Assembly (NCBI GenBank): GCA_964635995.1
Contig: CAZWRA010000023.1
Coordinates: forward strand, 1 to 22,494
Reading direction: 5' to 3'
DNA: 22,494 bases
Source: JAGQLF01 sp964635995
Lineage (GTDB): Bacteria > Patescibacteriota > Dojkabacteria > J137
Position 1 is the first letter of the stretch; every line of letters begins with the position of its first letter. Shown here in pieces: positions 6,641 to 15,431 of the stretch. The notes under the pieces were generated by a model. That model was not told the DNA's origin, ran no database searches, and saw only the letters and a list, made by a program, of their open reading frames with translations. The translations under genes and the position numbers were made by a program.

Positions 6641-7942
6641 TTAGCTCAAACTTGGATTTAATACCCCTAGGATCTTCTTTCGCTCTTCTGGAGTACCGAA
6701 TTGCAAGATGTGAAGTAAGTATTCTCTCAACATTTGGGTTTGTTCTTCACTTATTTCAACCGTTGTTTTCTGTGTATTGTGTGGAGTTAACCTGATCTCT
6801 TCTGCTTGCTGATTCATAATACTTCTAAGGTGGTTAAGCCTTTTAATCTCGTCTTCAAACCCTTGCCATAGGAATTCTGAATCAATCTTAATTTTTGGAA
6901 GATTAGCTATCAACTGTTTAATCAGCTCTTTTTCTGTGATGTAGGGTTCTTTGCAGTCGTAATTTCTGATGCGATTGCAGTGATAGTATATGTGAGTATT
7001 GATAACACCTTTCTTTGTTCTACGGTATTTTACTTCGGCGGTAACATTACCTCCGCACGATCCACACTTTGCTATCTTTTTGAATGGGAATATCTGTTTG
7101 TTCCATTGTCTTGGTACTACTTCAAGCTGAATCTGAACTTTATCGAAAATATATTTTGTTATGAGCGGTTCGTAATCACCTTTGTACCATTGTCCGCCGT
7201 ACTTGAATTCTCCATAGTAGAATGGATTATTTAGCGTGGCATAGATCCTACCAAGTACCATCGCCTTGTTATTTCTATTCCTGTACTTCTGCTTATCTAG
7301 CCACTTTTTGATCATCCTACCTGAGTAGCCTTGATTGGCTACTTTCATAAACATTTCTTTGATGATAGGTGCTTTCTCTGTGTCTAACTGAACAGATGCT
7401 ATACGATTGTTCTTCATGATATTCAAGTATCCAATTGGAGCAGGTCCTGGTCTAATACCCATTTTGCATTTGTTTCTGTGACCTCGTTTAACGTTTATTC
7501 CTCTGTTATCATTTTCTAACTTGGCTTGCGAACCTAGAATCATTAGCAGGAATTTCTCATTTGGATTATTGCTGAACAACTGTGTATGGGTCTGGATGAA
7601 TAGCAACTTACCTTGATCCATTAGGTCAACTATTCTTCCCAGATCCCCTGCATTTCTTGAGATTCTATCAGGTGCCCAAGTCAGGATCGCATTGTACTTG
7701 CCTTGGTGGAGGTTATCTATCATGTAGTTGAACTGAGGCCGTTGCCCAGTTTCTTTGGCAGAATAACTTTCGGTGACTTCTTCGACTATGAATAGCTTTT
7801 CACGCTTGGCTTGCTGACGCATTTCCATTAGCTGACCTTTGATGCTCATGGCCTGCTTTTCATCAGATTCTGATGATTTTCTGGCGTATAAGCAGTATTT
7901 TATTGGTATGTCAGCATTTTCCTTCATTAAGAAGGAAGGCAC
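6641..7942 (-). CDS. Large serine recombinase (site-specific integrase/resolvase family)
   Basis: This 433-residue protein has three parts. An N-terminal resolvase domain carries catalytic Ser23 in YARKSS, and WAPDRISRN supplies further active-site Arg. A recombinase domain is centred on GIRPGPAPIGYLN and LNNPFYYGEFKYGG. A zinc ribbon (CGSCGG then YHCNRIRNYDC) is followed by a coiled-coil C-terminus. Such enzymes integrate and excise phages and transposons by a Ser-DNA intermediate. Start is GTG 7942 or ATG 7927 (MKENAD); the ATG removes five residues and is equally plausible. It is the last gene of the leftward terminase operon, 19 nt after terL, and faces tRNA-Asp. It is slightly short for the class but all domains are present. 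Confidence 0.93.
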   Translation of the reverse strand: MPSFLMKENADIPIKYCLYARKSSESDEKQAMSIKGQLMEMRQQAKREKLFIVEEVTESYSAKETGQRPQFNYMIDNLHQGKYNAILTWAPDRISRNAGDLGRIVDLMDQGKLLFIQTHTQLFSNNPNEKFLLMILGSQAKLENDNRGINVKRGHRNKCKMGIRPGPAPIGYLNIMKNNRIASVQLDTEKAPIIKEMFMKVANQGYSGRMIKKWLDKQKYRNRNNKAMVLGRIYATLNNPFYYGEFKYGGQWYKGDYEPLITKYIFDKVQIQLEVVPRQWNKQIFPFKKIAKCGSCGGNVTAEVKYRRTKKGVINTHIYYHCNRIRNYDCKEPYITEKELIKQLIANLPKIKIDSEFLWQGFEDEIKRLNHLRSIMNQQAEEIRLTPHNTQKTTVEISEEQTQMLREYLLHILQFGTPEERKKILGVLNPSLS

Positions 7943-7961
7943 CGCAAGTCTTCTCTTAAGT

Positions 7962-9419
7962 CTAGGCTAAAATACTGGCGTGATATAACTTAACTGGAAA
8001 TCTATCTTTCTTTACAGCTACTGCAATAATCATTGAAAATGCGTCTGCAAGATCATCGTATTTCTCAGTCCCAAAATATACTAGTTGTTGAATTAGATCT
8101 TCTGCACCCTTCCTAGGGAATAGTACTTGACCAGTTCGAACTAAATGAGAAGTGGCATTTAATCTAGTTCCTTTGTCTTGACCATGTACTTTAAATCCAT
8201 TTACACCGACATCCTGCTTCTCTAAGTGTTGAATCATTGCGTACTGAAAAGCCACATCCTCGATATATACTTCTGGCCGTCGATTGTAATAAATTAACCT
8301 AGAAATATCTTTTATCATCTCCATTGTCGTAGGGACATCCATTCGTCTGTTTATCGGGTTGGGTTCTATGTAGATTTTCATGCTTTCGAGGTTACCAAAG
8401 ATGTGGGCTGTTATCATTGCAGTATAGTCATTATTCTGTCCTGTTTTGACCGCCAAATCTACAGCTACAATTGTTTGTGAGTAATCGGATGTATCCTGAG
8501 GTAATTCATCATAATATTTGATCCATTCTGGCAAAATGATCTGGTCTTCATCTACAATAATTTTAAGCATATATTCTCTTTGCCAAGTTTTCTCATCACC
8601 AGCCATCAAGTATTGAATTTTTATATCTGCTTCAGTTTGATATTTTCCCTTCCATGCATATTCTCCATTTTCATATATGATAGGAATCTCTATGTAAGTA
8701 GTCGTTTCAGGTGGGAACTCTGTTAGACGATCTTTCAATCTCATAATTATCGAGTCACTGTGAAGTAGATTGCCAACAACAATATATTTGGTTTTTTTAT
8801 CGCCGATTTGCATTATTTCACTTGTGAGCCAATGAAAGTTTGCATCACGTCCTTCTTTAGTTTTTACAGAGCTAACGTCTTCAATATCGTCACAAATGAC
8901 TAAATCGGGTCTATGAGCACCGTATCGAATTCCTCTGATATTTTGCTCACTAGACACAGCTATAATTTTTGCATTAAATCTAGGAATTATTATCGAATAT
9001 GCTCCCCATTCATCAGACTCTTCCTGAAATGGTCCTAAATCTTGTTTGAGTAAGTCATTTGTTTCTAAAATTTGCCTGATATTCGAGAAATGATCTTTTA
9101 CTCTATCTCTTGTTTTAGAAAGGATAACCACGCATTTCTTCTGTTGTCTACCCAAGATTGCCCATATTGGATATGACTGCGTTAGTATTGTAGATTTACC
9201 TGAGCCCCTGAATGCTACAACTATTGCAATTTTAAGCTTGTCATCTTCAGTAATATCAAATAACATGTGATGAAATTCAGCAGTTTCATATTCAGTGTAT
9301 TCGTAAAAGTAGAGATGAAAAAATAGCAGATGACTCTGTTTTATTATTACTCTTCTAGCTGGCTGATCGGCTAGTATTTGATCTATTACTGTCTGATCTA
9401 CAAGGTCATCCTGTTTCAT
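7962..9419 (-). CDS. terL: Phage terminase large subunit
   Basis: DNA-packaging motor, 485 residues. The ATPase half has Walker A FRGSGKST (about residues 70-77) and Walker B LVICDDIED. The RNase H-like nuclease half has acidic residues in VAVDLAVKTG, VYIEDV and DDLADA. Full length suggests it is intact. It overlaps the small terminase gene by 14 nt and precedes the recombinase by 19 nt, so all three are co-transcribed. A terminase normally works with a portal and procapsid, and neither is in the window. Confidence 0.93.
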   Translation of the reverse strand: MKQDDLVDQTVIDQILADQPARRVIIKQSHLLFFHLYFYEYTEYETAEFHHMLFDITEDDKLKIAIVVAFRGSGKSTILTQSYPIWAILGRQQKKCVVILSKTRDRVKDHFSNIRQILETNDLLKQDLGPFQEESDEWGAYSIIIPRFNAKIIAVSSEQNIRGIRYGAHRPDLVICDDIEDVSSVKTKEGRDANFHWLTSEIMQIGDKKTKYIVVGNLLHSDSIIMRLKDRLTEFPPETTTYIEIPIIYENGEYAWKGKYQTEADIKIQYLMAGDEKTWQREYMLKIIVDEDQIILPEWIKYYDELPQDTSDYSQTIVAVDLAVKTGQNNDYTAMITAHIFGNLESMKIYIEPNPINRRMDVPTTMEMIKDISRLIYYNRRPEVYIEDVAFQYAMIQHLEKQDVGVNGFKVHGQDKGTRLNATSHLVRTGQVLFPRKGAEDLIQQLVYFGTEKYDDLADAFSMIIAVAVKKDRFPVKLYHASILA

Positions 9420-9807
9420 GGTGTTCTTCTAACTCTGAATTATTACTAAACGCCATAGCCAAAGACCTGCGGATTAGCTCCTTTTGTTCGTCTGTTAATG
9501 GTACATCACCATTCTTGGTAGTTACCTCAAGCTTTGGTGAGTATTGTTTATGATGGTTTTTGAGCCAGAAAATGATGCCTGTCATATTGCCTTCCTTGAT
9601 GGCATTGATTAACTGACTTTCAGCCATGTCATTAACTAGCTGAGAACCTTCGTTTAATGCAAATTCCGCTTCTTCGGCGAATTTGGGATCATCCTTTTTC
9701 CAGCGGTAGTAGGTGGCTCTCCCTACCCCGATCTTCTTGCAGGCGACTTCTACGATTGGTGTTTTCTTAAGCTGTTTGATTAGCTCATCTTTTTGATTTG
9801 TTTTCAT
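9406..9807 (-). CDS. Phage terminase small subunit
   Basis: The 133 residues have an N-terminal helix-turn-helix (about 12-40: TPIVEVACKKIGVGRATYYR WKKDDP region). A helical oligomerisation stretch follows, including MAESQLINAIKEGNMTGIIF and the WLKNHHKQYSPKLEVT segment typical of small terminases. It recognises packaging sites and feeds DNA to the large subunit. Its start overlaps the methyltransferase stop by 4 nt, and its end overlaps terL by 14 nt. Confidence 0.85.
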   Translation of the reverse strand: MKTNQKDELIKQLKKTPIVEVACKKIGVGRATYYRWKKDDPKFAEEAEFALNEGSQLVNDMAESQLINAIKEGNMTGIIFWLKNHHKQYSPKLEVTTKNGDVPLTDEQKELIRRSLAMAFSNNSELEEHHETG

Positions 9808-10625
9808 GATATTTTCACCCCTTTTTTACCAGTAAGCTTTTCCCAACGTTTTTTAATCACCTCAGCATAGACTGGAGATTTCTCCATGATGAAACACCTC
9901 CTATTCATTTTCTGTGAGGCGATAAGTGTTGATCCGCTACCACCAAATGGCTCAATAATTAAATCATCTCGCTTGGTTAGTACTTTGATGTATGGAATCA
10001 GAATTTCTATTGGCTTGGTACCAAAGATAATTCCCTGACCGGAACTTTTCTCGTCAGCTGCTTTGTACTCAATAAAGTCAGTAGGCTGGATTTTCTTGCC
10101 TTTCTCGTAGCCTTCCCAGTGTGGTTTGCCAGCTATAGCATATAATGCTATCTCATATTCGTTCTGAAGTAATTCATCTTCTGGCGTTAGGTTAAATTCA
10201 GTTTTATCCTCGCTTGAGCCAACCATTGCGATATCATGCTTGGAAAAGAATTTGTATTTAGCTGCAAATCCCTGATTACGATTAGGTAAATGCCACACAA
10301 TCATATTCTTTACTTTCCAGTACTTTTCCATCTCATTCCAAATGATGCGCAAGTTCTTCCAGTTCTCGTAAACAATTATGTGAAAGTTATCACTGGCTAT
10401 CTTGGCAAGGTTGCCCATCCAAAGTTCTGTGAAATTATCTGGTAAAACATCTGTTTCCAAATACTTACGGTTACGTTTTGCTCCAAATCCTTCAACTGGT
10501 TTACCATTCTTCTTTTTACCTTTAAGATAGTCTAGGATGTAGGGTGGATCGGTGAAGCACATATCTGCTTTATGCCCATCCATTAACTTTAGTGTGTTTT
10601 CTTCGATGGTGGAGTCTCCACACAT
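9804..10625 (-). CDS. DNA N4/N6-methyltransferase (C-terminal part of a ParB-methylase fusion)
   Basis: The 273 residues contain DPPY (catalytic, in MCFTDPPYILDY) ahead of EPFGGSGSTLIA (SAM-binding), the order of a beta-class amino-methyltransferase. Upstream, the same frame runs without interruption from a TAA at 10734-10736 through about 36 sensible codons ending GDIWQLGNNRLMCGDST. That is the usual linker of phage ParB-methylase fusions. The ATG at 10625 is therefore probably an internal Met of a longer protein, though it could serve as a restart. The product likely methylates element DNA, protecting it or marking it. It precedes the terminase genes with a 4-nt overlap. Confidence 0.88.
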   Translation of the reverse strand: MCGDSTIEENTLKLMDGHKADMCFTDPPYILDYLKGKKKNGKPVEGFGAKRNRKYLETDVLPDNFTELWMGNLAKIASDNFHIIVYENWKNLRIIWNEMEKYWKVKNMIVWHLPNRNQGFAAKYKFFSKHDIAMVGSSEDKTEFNLTPEDELLQNEYEIALYAIAGKPHWEGYEKGKKIQPTDFIEYKAADEKSSGQGIIFGTKPIEILIPYIKVLTKRDDLIIEPFGGSGSTLIASQKMNRRCFIMEKSPVYAEVIKKRWEKLTGKKGVKIS

Positions 10626-10733
10626 TAGTCTGTTATTACCTAATTGCCAGATATCACCTTTTTGAATCTCTACTTTATTGATATCTAGTTTTTCAAGTTC
10701 TTTCTTGAGGTCAAAGATCTCTGGACTGTCTAC

Positions 10734-11132
10734 TTATAGATCAAAGATTAAATCTAATTCTTCGGAATTGAAGCCAATGTCAGATAGGAATTCTTCAGCA
10801 AAGTCGGCAAGTAGGGCAAAATCAAACTCACCTTGGTTTTTATTGAGCCTTAGGTTCAGCTCTTTTTCCTTTTCGATGTCTGGAAGGTTGATATACACTG
10901 CAGGTACCTGATTTATCCCTAAAGCTTTTGCAGCTTCAAGTCGCATATGTCCGCCAATTACTACATTCATACGGTTTTCGGCACCGTTGAGAATAATTGG
11001 ATCTACTAGCCCAAAACGTTGTATACTAGCCTTAAGGTCTGATAATGCCTTCTCATCCCATTTTCTGGGGTTGTAGTCGGCTTTGGTAAGTTTGTCTATG
11101 TCTACATAGACGGTTTGGAGTTTTTCACTCAT
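10734..11132 (-). CDS. ParB-like domain protein (N-terminal part of a ParB-methylase fusion)
   Basis: The 132 residues show the ParB/Srx fold signatures: YVDIDKLTKADYNPRKWDEK, then IQRFGLVDPIILN, then IGGHMRLEAAKALG. In phage genomes this domain often precedes a DNA methylase in a single polypeptide. Here it ends at TAA 10734-10736, in frame with the methylase that follows, so the fusion is cut by one nonsense codon. It is the first gene of the leftward phage-like operon. A 10-bp inverted repeat (11136-11164) lies directly before its ATG and probably controls the operon. Confidence 0.85.
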   Translation of the reverse strand: MSEKLQTVYVDIDKLTKADYNPRKWDEKALSDLKASIQRFGLVDPIILNGAENRMNVVIGGHMRLEAAKALGINQVPAVYINLPDIEKEKELNLRLNKNQGEFDFALLADFAEEFLSDIGFNSEELDLIFDL

Positions 11133-11135
11133 GGT

Positions 11136-11164
11136 TTGTAATTAATAACTAATGTTAATTACAA
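11136..11164 (-). promoter_or_regulatory. Perfect inverted repeat before the ParB-methylase/terminase operon
   Basis: TTGTAATTAA at 11136-11145 and its exact reverse complement TTAATTACAA at 11155-11164 flank a 9-nt centre. It lies 4 nt upstream of the ParB-like start at 11132 on the minus strand. Position suggests an operator over the promoter or leader, though AT-richness raises the chance expectation. Confidence 0.5.
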
Positions 11165-11221
11165 GTTAAAGTATTTCTTTCTTTGGGTCGTTTTAGTGGG
11201 AGTAGAAGGGGGTAAAAGGTG

Positions 11222-11845
11222 TTACAAGATAACTCTTTTTTTGAACTTGATTGTGGTTTTATTGATATCAAAAAAAGAACTACGAATACCTTTTACAAAA
11301 CCTAGGTTTTCTAGAACTTTATCAATAGACTTGCCCATACGTGCTTTGACCTTTAATTCTGCTAAAGGTATTTCATCATCTGCATGATCATAGAGATATT
11401 TGAATACTCGATCGTTTTCACTATCGAAATCAGGTTTGGATATTTCAATCTTACCGTTTAATAGTATTCTTAGATCTGATGTGTATAGAACGTAAAATTC
11501 TTTTTGACCTCTACTTGGTGAGGCTTCTTCGATGTAGTGCCTAACCTTCAAAAACTCTTCCTCGAAATAGGGCATGTCTATTTTCTCAATCTCAATATAA
11601 TGCCTTGGTTCTTTAATTAAATTCCATGGTCCGTTAATATTTAGCTGATTTCCAAAATACCTATCTTTAATTAGTAACTTACTGTCTTTTTGAAATTGCG
11701 TCAAAATCCCAAGTATATCAGCACGGTCGATATCTACAAGTGAAGGCGTGTCGATAAACATATGTAAAAGGGCATTTCCATTACCCATCTTATAAATGGT
11801 TATTATTCTTTCAATTATTTTGGCTCTATTAATTTCGTAACTCAT
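11222..11845 (-). CDS. Unknown protein ending the defence operon
   Basis: The 207-residue protein is not assigned to a family. An N-terminal helical segment (NRAKIIERIITIYKMGNGNA) is followed by a short beta-rich middle. The C-terminal segment (about 145-207) is predicted to be helix-rich, with DRVFKYLYDHADDEIPLAEL and a later GKSIDKVLENLGF, reminiscent of a winged-helix domain. It starts 12 nt after the RloC/PrrC-like gene and is read in the same direction, so it is probably the last gene of the operon. No membrane segment or catalytic motif is evident. It may be a partner or inhibitor of the upstream ATPase; that is inference from position only. Confidence 0.6.
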   Translation of the reverse strand: MSYEINRAKIIERIITIYKMGNGNALLHMFIDTPSLVDIDRADILGILTQFQKDSKLLIKDRYFGNQLNINGPWNLIKEPRHYIEIEKIDMPYFEEEFLKVRHYIEEASPSRGQKEFYVLYTSDLRILLNGKIEISKPDFDSENDRVFKYLYDHADDEIPLAELKVKARMGKSIDKVLENLGFVKGIRSSFFDINKTTIKFKKRVIL

Positions 11846-11857
11846 TATTAAAACTAA

Positions 11858-14128
11858 CTAAATTGTTATGCCCTGCCACTTATCCTTAAATTGAGATTTG
11901 CTTATTAGCTCGACAAAGTCTTCCTTAAACTGGGTGAAATTAGTAGGTAAAGGGTCGGTGTGGGCCTCTGGATTACCATGGCTATAATAATTGATTACAG
12001 TATAGAAAATTGCGTGCTGATGCTCTTCGAAATCAGGAAAGATCTGTTTTAGTGCTAGGGCATTAAAATCTCTTATACCGTAAAAGTGTCTTACTGTCTC
12101 AAAGAAACGTCTAAGATCATTACCTATAGAAAGGTTAGGATCTACAGTTACAGCTTTCTTGATGTTAATTAGTGCGTTATCAAATTCTGATTTGAGTTGA
12201 TTTTTTCCGATTATAGATAATGAGTCAGTTTCGAGCATAAAATACTCCGCCTTATCTTTGAATATATTTCCACTCATAACATTAAAGAACTGAGAGTTAT
12301 GTGTCAGAATGATCTTTTGAATATTAGCTTTGCCATCATCTGTATTCTCATTCCAAACATTCTTGCGGATAGTTTCATGGAAATGTTTGATTAAATTACA
12401 GATACCGAAGAAATATGAGTATCCAGTACTATTTACAGGATCATCAATTATGAAAACCCCATTGTCAAAATATGTCAGTCTATTTAGTTGCTTTATGCTG
12501 GAGGCTAAGAAATAACACAGTGCTATCATCGTTTTCTCGCCTTCGCTAATTTTTTGTCCATTTTGCGAAATATCCGATTTATCCAAATTCAACTGAATTA
12601 TCCCGTCCTTATGAGATAAGTGATACTTCTTCAGATATAAATAGTCATGCAAGAATATATTGCACAATTGCACTACATTATCTACAGCTGAGTTTTTAGG
12701 GAGTTTCGATTCTTCCGCTGCAAGTTTTAGCTTTGTCTCAGATAGCTGTCGATTTAATTCAATTAGTGAGTCCACTATAGACTTCTTCTCAAGGTATAGA
12801 TCATACAGTAGTTTTTGACCTATCAGTTTTCTTAACTCAGTTTTTCTATTACTCGTTTTATCTATTTTAGTGTTGATGGTTTCTATTAAGTCTTTGTTTT
12901 TTTCTAATGCTAAGTTTAAGTTTTCAAGTTGACTCATTAGTTCATTACTTTTTCCATCTTCGGTTTCTACCAAAGGTGTTAAAACTGCTGTTTGATTGGA
13001 GATTTTTTGCTGAATTGATTCTTCAACTTTATTTAATAGTGAAGCAATTACCTCCGTGCTAAATTCTAGTCAAGTTTCTGTAATGCCAAGAGTCCTTGCC
13101 ACTTGATTCACATCATTCTTAAGATTATTATTCTTTTTATCGATCGTAGTTTTCAGCTCAGTGATTGTCCGATGATATGTATCTAGCTTTTGTTTAAAGG
13201 TGGATTCTTAGTTTTTAAAATATTCAGCATATTTGGAGAATAACTGACTCGATTGTTCATCCAGATTTTGTTGGCAGAGAATGCATTTATTAGCAGACAA
13301 ACTCTGCTCAACGCCTTTATGCAGTTGGTGATCATTTATCCAATCTTTAGTTATATTCTGTATATTAATTTTGGTAGACTCATCAAACGCTGGAAAACTT
13401 TTAACTGTAGATAACTCGGCGACTATTTCCTTTATTGTCTCTTGTGAATAGCTCACTTTGCCAATATTGGGGTTATTGATTTTACTTTCTTCTGTTAGGT
13501 TTGCTAAATCTTGGAAATCCTGCTCGCATGTATCAAATCCTTGAAGTTTAGTTGGTATGGTAACTGTAAAGGAAGGTTGAACTAGTTTAACCGCCTTACA
13601 CTCTTCCCATATTGATATATCTTGCTTAGAGTAGATCTTATCTTGAATTTTCTGCTCTTTAAGCTGCTCAAAGTTTTTTGTTAATTCCGCACATTTTGAT
13701 TCTCTTTTCAGTTCATGCTCTTTAATCTGATTTTTCAACGCAATAATCTCGTTACTTTCCTCTCCTATAGGAATAGTGACCTCACCAGTTACATCATTTT
13801 TTGAGAAATCATCTTTCCTAACAACTAAATCTATATAATCTGTATTAAAAACTAAGAAATTTAGATCTTGAGTTAAGTAGTTATTTTTATTTACGATATC
13901 CGCCTCAACCACTATCTCAAAATCTTGTTTGCTTTCATCTTCTGCTTCTTGGGATATCAGATTTTTTATTGATTCCTTTTGTGCAATCTGATCGAGTAAA
14001 CGGCTCAATGTTGTTTTGCCTGTACCATTAGGTGCATAAATTACTGTCTTTCTGGTTAATTCCTTATCGGAGGCTGAGAAGTCTAAAAAGCTACGAGTGT
14101 TTTTTATGTAATTGATCCGCTTTATCAT
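11858..14128 (-). pseudogene. RloC/PrrC-like AAA_13 anticodon-nuclease-type ATPase, two in-frame stops
   Basis: One continuous frame of about 756 codons is cut by TAA at 13208-13210 (codon 307) and TGA at 13070-13072 (codon 353). The N-terminal piece has Walker A APNGTGKT (32-39) and ends its coiled coil at CILC (282-285), a possible zinc hook. The C-terminal piece has signature ISEGEKT, Walker B VFIIDDPVNS and H-loop LTHN. A terminal segment has RRFFE and later YYSHGN, reminiscent of the Arg-Glu-His nuclease residues of PrrC/RloC, although the spacing is not exact. Known relatives cleave tRNA anticodon loops when phage inhibits the linked restriction enzyme. It overlaps hsdS by 4 nt. Length and hook favour RloC over PrrC. 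Confidence 0.75.
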
Positions 14129-15426
14129 TCAGAAAACATATCTTTAAGTATTACTTTGCTTATCAAATCAAGAGTCTCCGCACTCTGGTTTTCAAGTTCT
14201 TCAACACGGTCGAGTTTTTTAAATAGGAATTCCACATGATTGACTATAAATTTTTGCTCTGCGAGTGGGGGTAAGTAACAAACAAGATTATTTAGAGTTG
14301 GTAATTTTATATTGGGCTGCCCAGCCATTTGATATGCCAATTTTCTAATTATTGGTTGGTAATAGCGCAAGAGAAGCAGGATGTAATCCTGATTTGACTC
14401 TTGCCTTGGTCTAATACCAACAATACTATCTGGAAAACGCATGTCTTTACCTAAAATTCCTAAGTTCCCAATTGTCCCACCAACAATGGCAATCATTAAT
14501 GTTCCTTTCTCAAACATTTTTGAGCAGGCCAAGTCCTTTTCGTTTAAAGTTTGCTCGTAATTTATAACTACTTTTCCAGATGAATCTAGGCTTCCGATTT
14601 GTATAAAAGGGTATTCTCCTCCAAAACATGTAGGGTCATTTCTTGGCCTTATGGAGAATTCCCCTCTTTCCAATAATGCATAATCGCCAAACCTACAGGC
14701 CATCCAATTATCGGGTAGTTTAACCTGAATTTCGTCTTTCAAAACTTTGGATAGTACTTTTTGTTTGCTGATCTTACCTTCGTTGATCAATCTTTCTTTT
14801 TCAGCTTTGATCTTTTCAAGAAGTACCTCAGCAGATTCTATATTTGGGTTTTCTTTCCGCCATTTTTCAGAAAGCTTCCCTGTGATTGCGTCTTGAAGGA
14901 TTTGCTGGCGGAGGGATTGAATAATTTCTGCTTGCTTTTCATTTATAGCAACTAGTTGCTCTTTTCGCTCTGTGATATTAAAAAGTTTGTGTTTGAATTC
15001 TTTTTGTTTAGATATATCAAGATATGGGATTTTATATTCACCAAAGTTGCTTTTATTTATTGCTAATTTTGATGTTCCGGTTGCGGTGGATTTAACTAAA
15101 TCGCCTCCTATTGAATTGAAAATAAAATAATAGGAATACAGATCTAATCGATATTCCTCGGATTTAGGAGTGAGGATAAAGCACAGATCACTTGAGATAA
15201 ATTTACCGTTAACATAGTGAGTTCTGCCTAATGAACCTGACGCGGCTACTGCAATTATTATTGCCTCCGTATCATGCGTATATTCATTATGTGTTTTCCA
15301 CTCGGAACTAGCAGTAATGAAATTATATTGCCCTTCGATACATTTAGAGCTTTGAAGCGTTCCTTTTTCTATATTGAACAGTTCCTTGATTTTTATTTGC
15401 AAGATTTCATTTTCTTTATAAGTCAT
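14125..15426 (-). CDS. hsdS: Type I restriction-modification specificity subunit
   Basis: The 433 residues hold two target-recognition domains. The first is about 1-150, closing with SKLAINKSNFGEYKIPYLDI. The second is about 235-400, with WMACRFGDYALLERG and closing with GQPNIKLPTLNNLVCYLPPL. Each is followed by a coiled-coil spacer (HKLFNITERKEQLVAINEKQ, then NHVEFLFKKLDRVEELENQS). The two domains read the two halves of a bipartite DNA site and hold two HsdM subunits. The gene looks intact and full-length, unlike hsdM and hsdR. It sits after the ApeA-like gene, separated by 5 nt, instead of directly after hsdM. Confidence 0.92.
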   Translation of the reverse strand: MTYKENEILQIKIKELFNIEKGTLQSSKCIEGQYNFITASSEWKTHNEYTHDTEAIIIAVAASGSLGRTHYVNGKFISSDLCFILTPKSEEYRLDLYSYYFIFNSIGGDLVKSTATGTSKLAINKSNFGEYKIPYLDISKQKEFKHKLFNITERKEQLVAINEKQAEIIQSLRQQILQDAITGKLSEKWRKENPNIESAEVLLEKIKAEKERLINEGKISKQKVLSKVLKDEIQVKLPDNWMACRFGDYALLERGEFSIRPRNDPTCFGGEYPFIQIGSLDSSGKVVINYEQTLNEKDLACSKMFEKGTLMIAIVGGTIGNLGILGKDMRFPDSIVGIRPRQESNQDYILLLLRYYQPIIRKLAYQMAGQPNIKLPTLNNLVCYLPPLAEQKFIVNHVEFLFKKLDRVEELENQSAETLDLISKVILKDMFSE

Positions 15427-15431
15427 AATTG

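Noticed and set aside
6980..7234. Plus-strand ORF inside the recombinase gene
   Set aside because: It is antisense to the recombinase zinc-ribbon region and has no coding-like features.
334..13210. Alternative genetic code (UGA=Gly as in Gracilibacteria/Absconditabacteria, or UAA sense)
   Set aside because: TGA ends hsdS, the methyltransferase and hsdM, and TAA ends rplU and rpmA exactly at family lengths; both are genuine stops.
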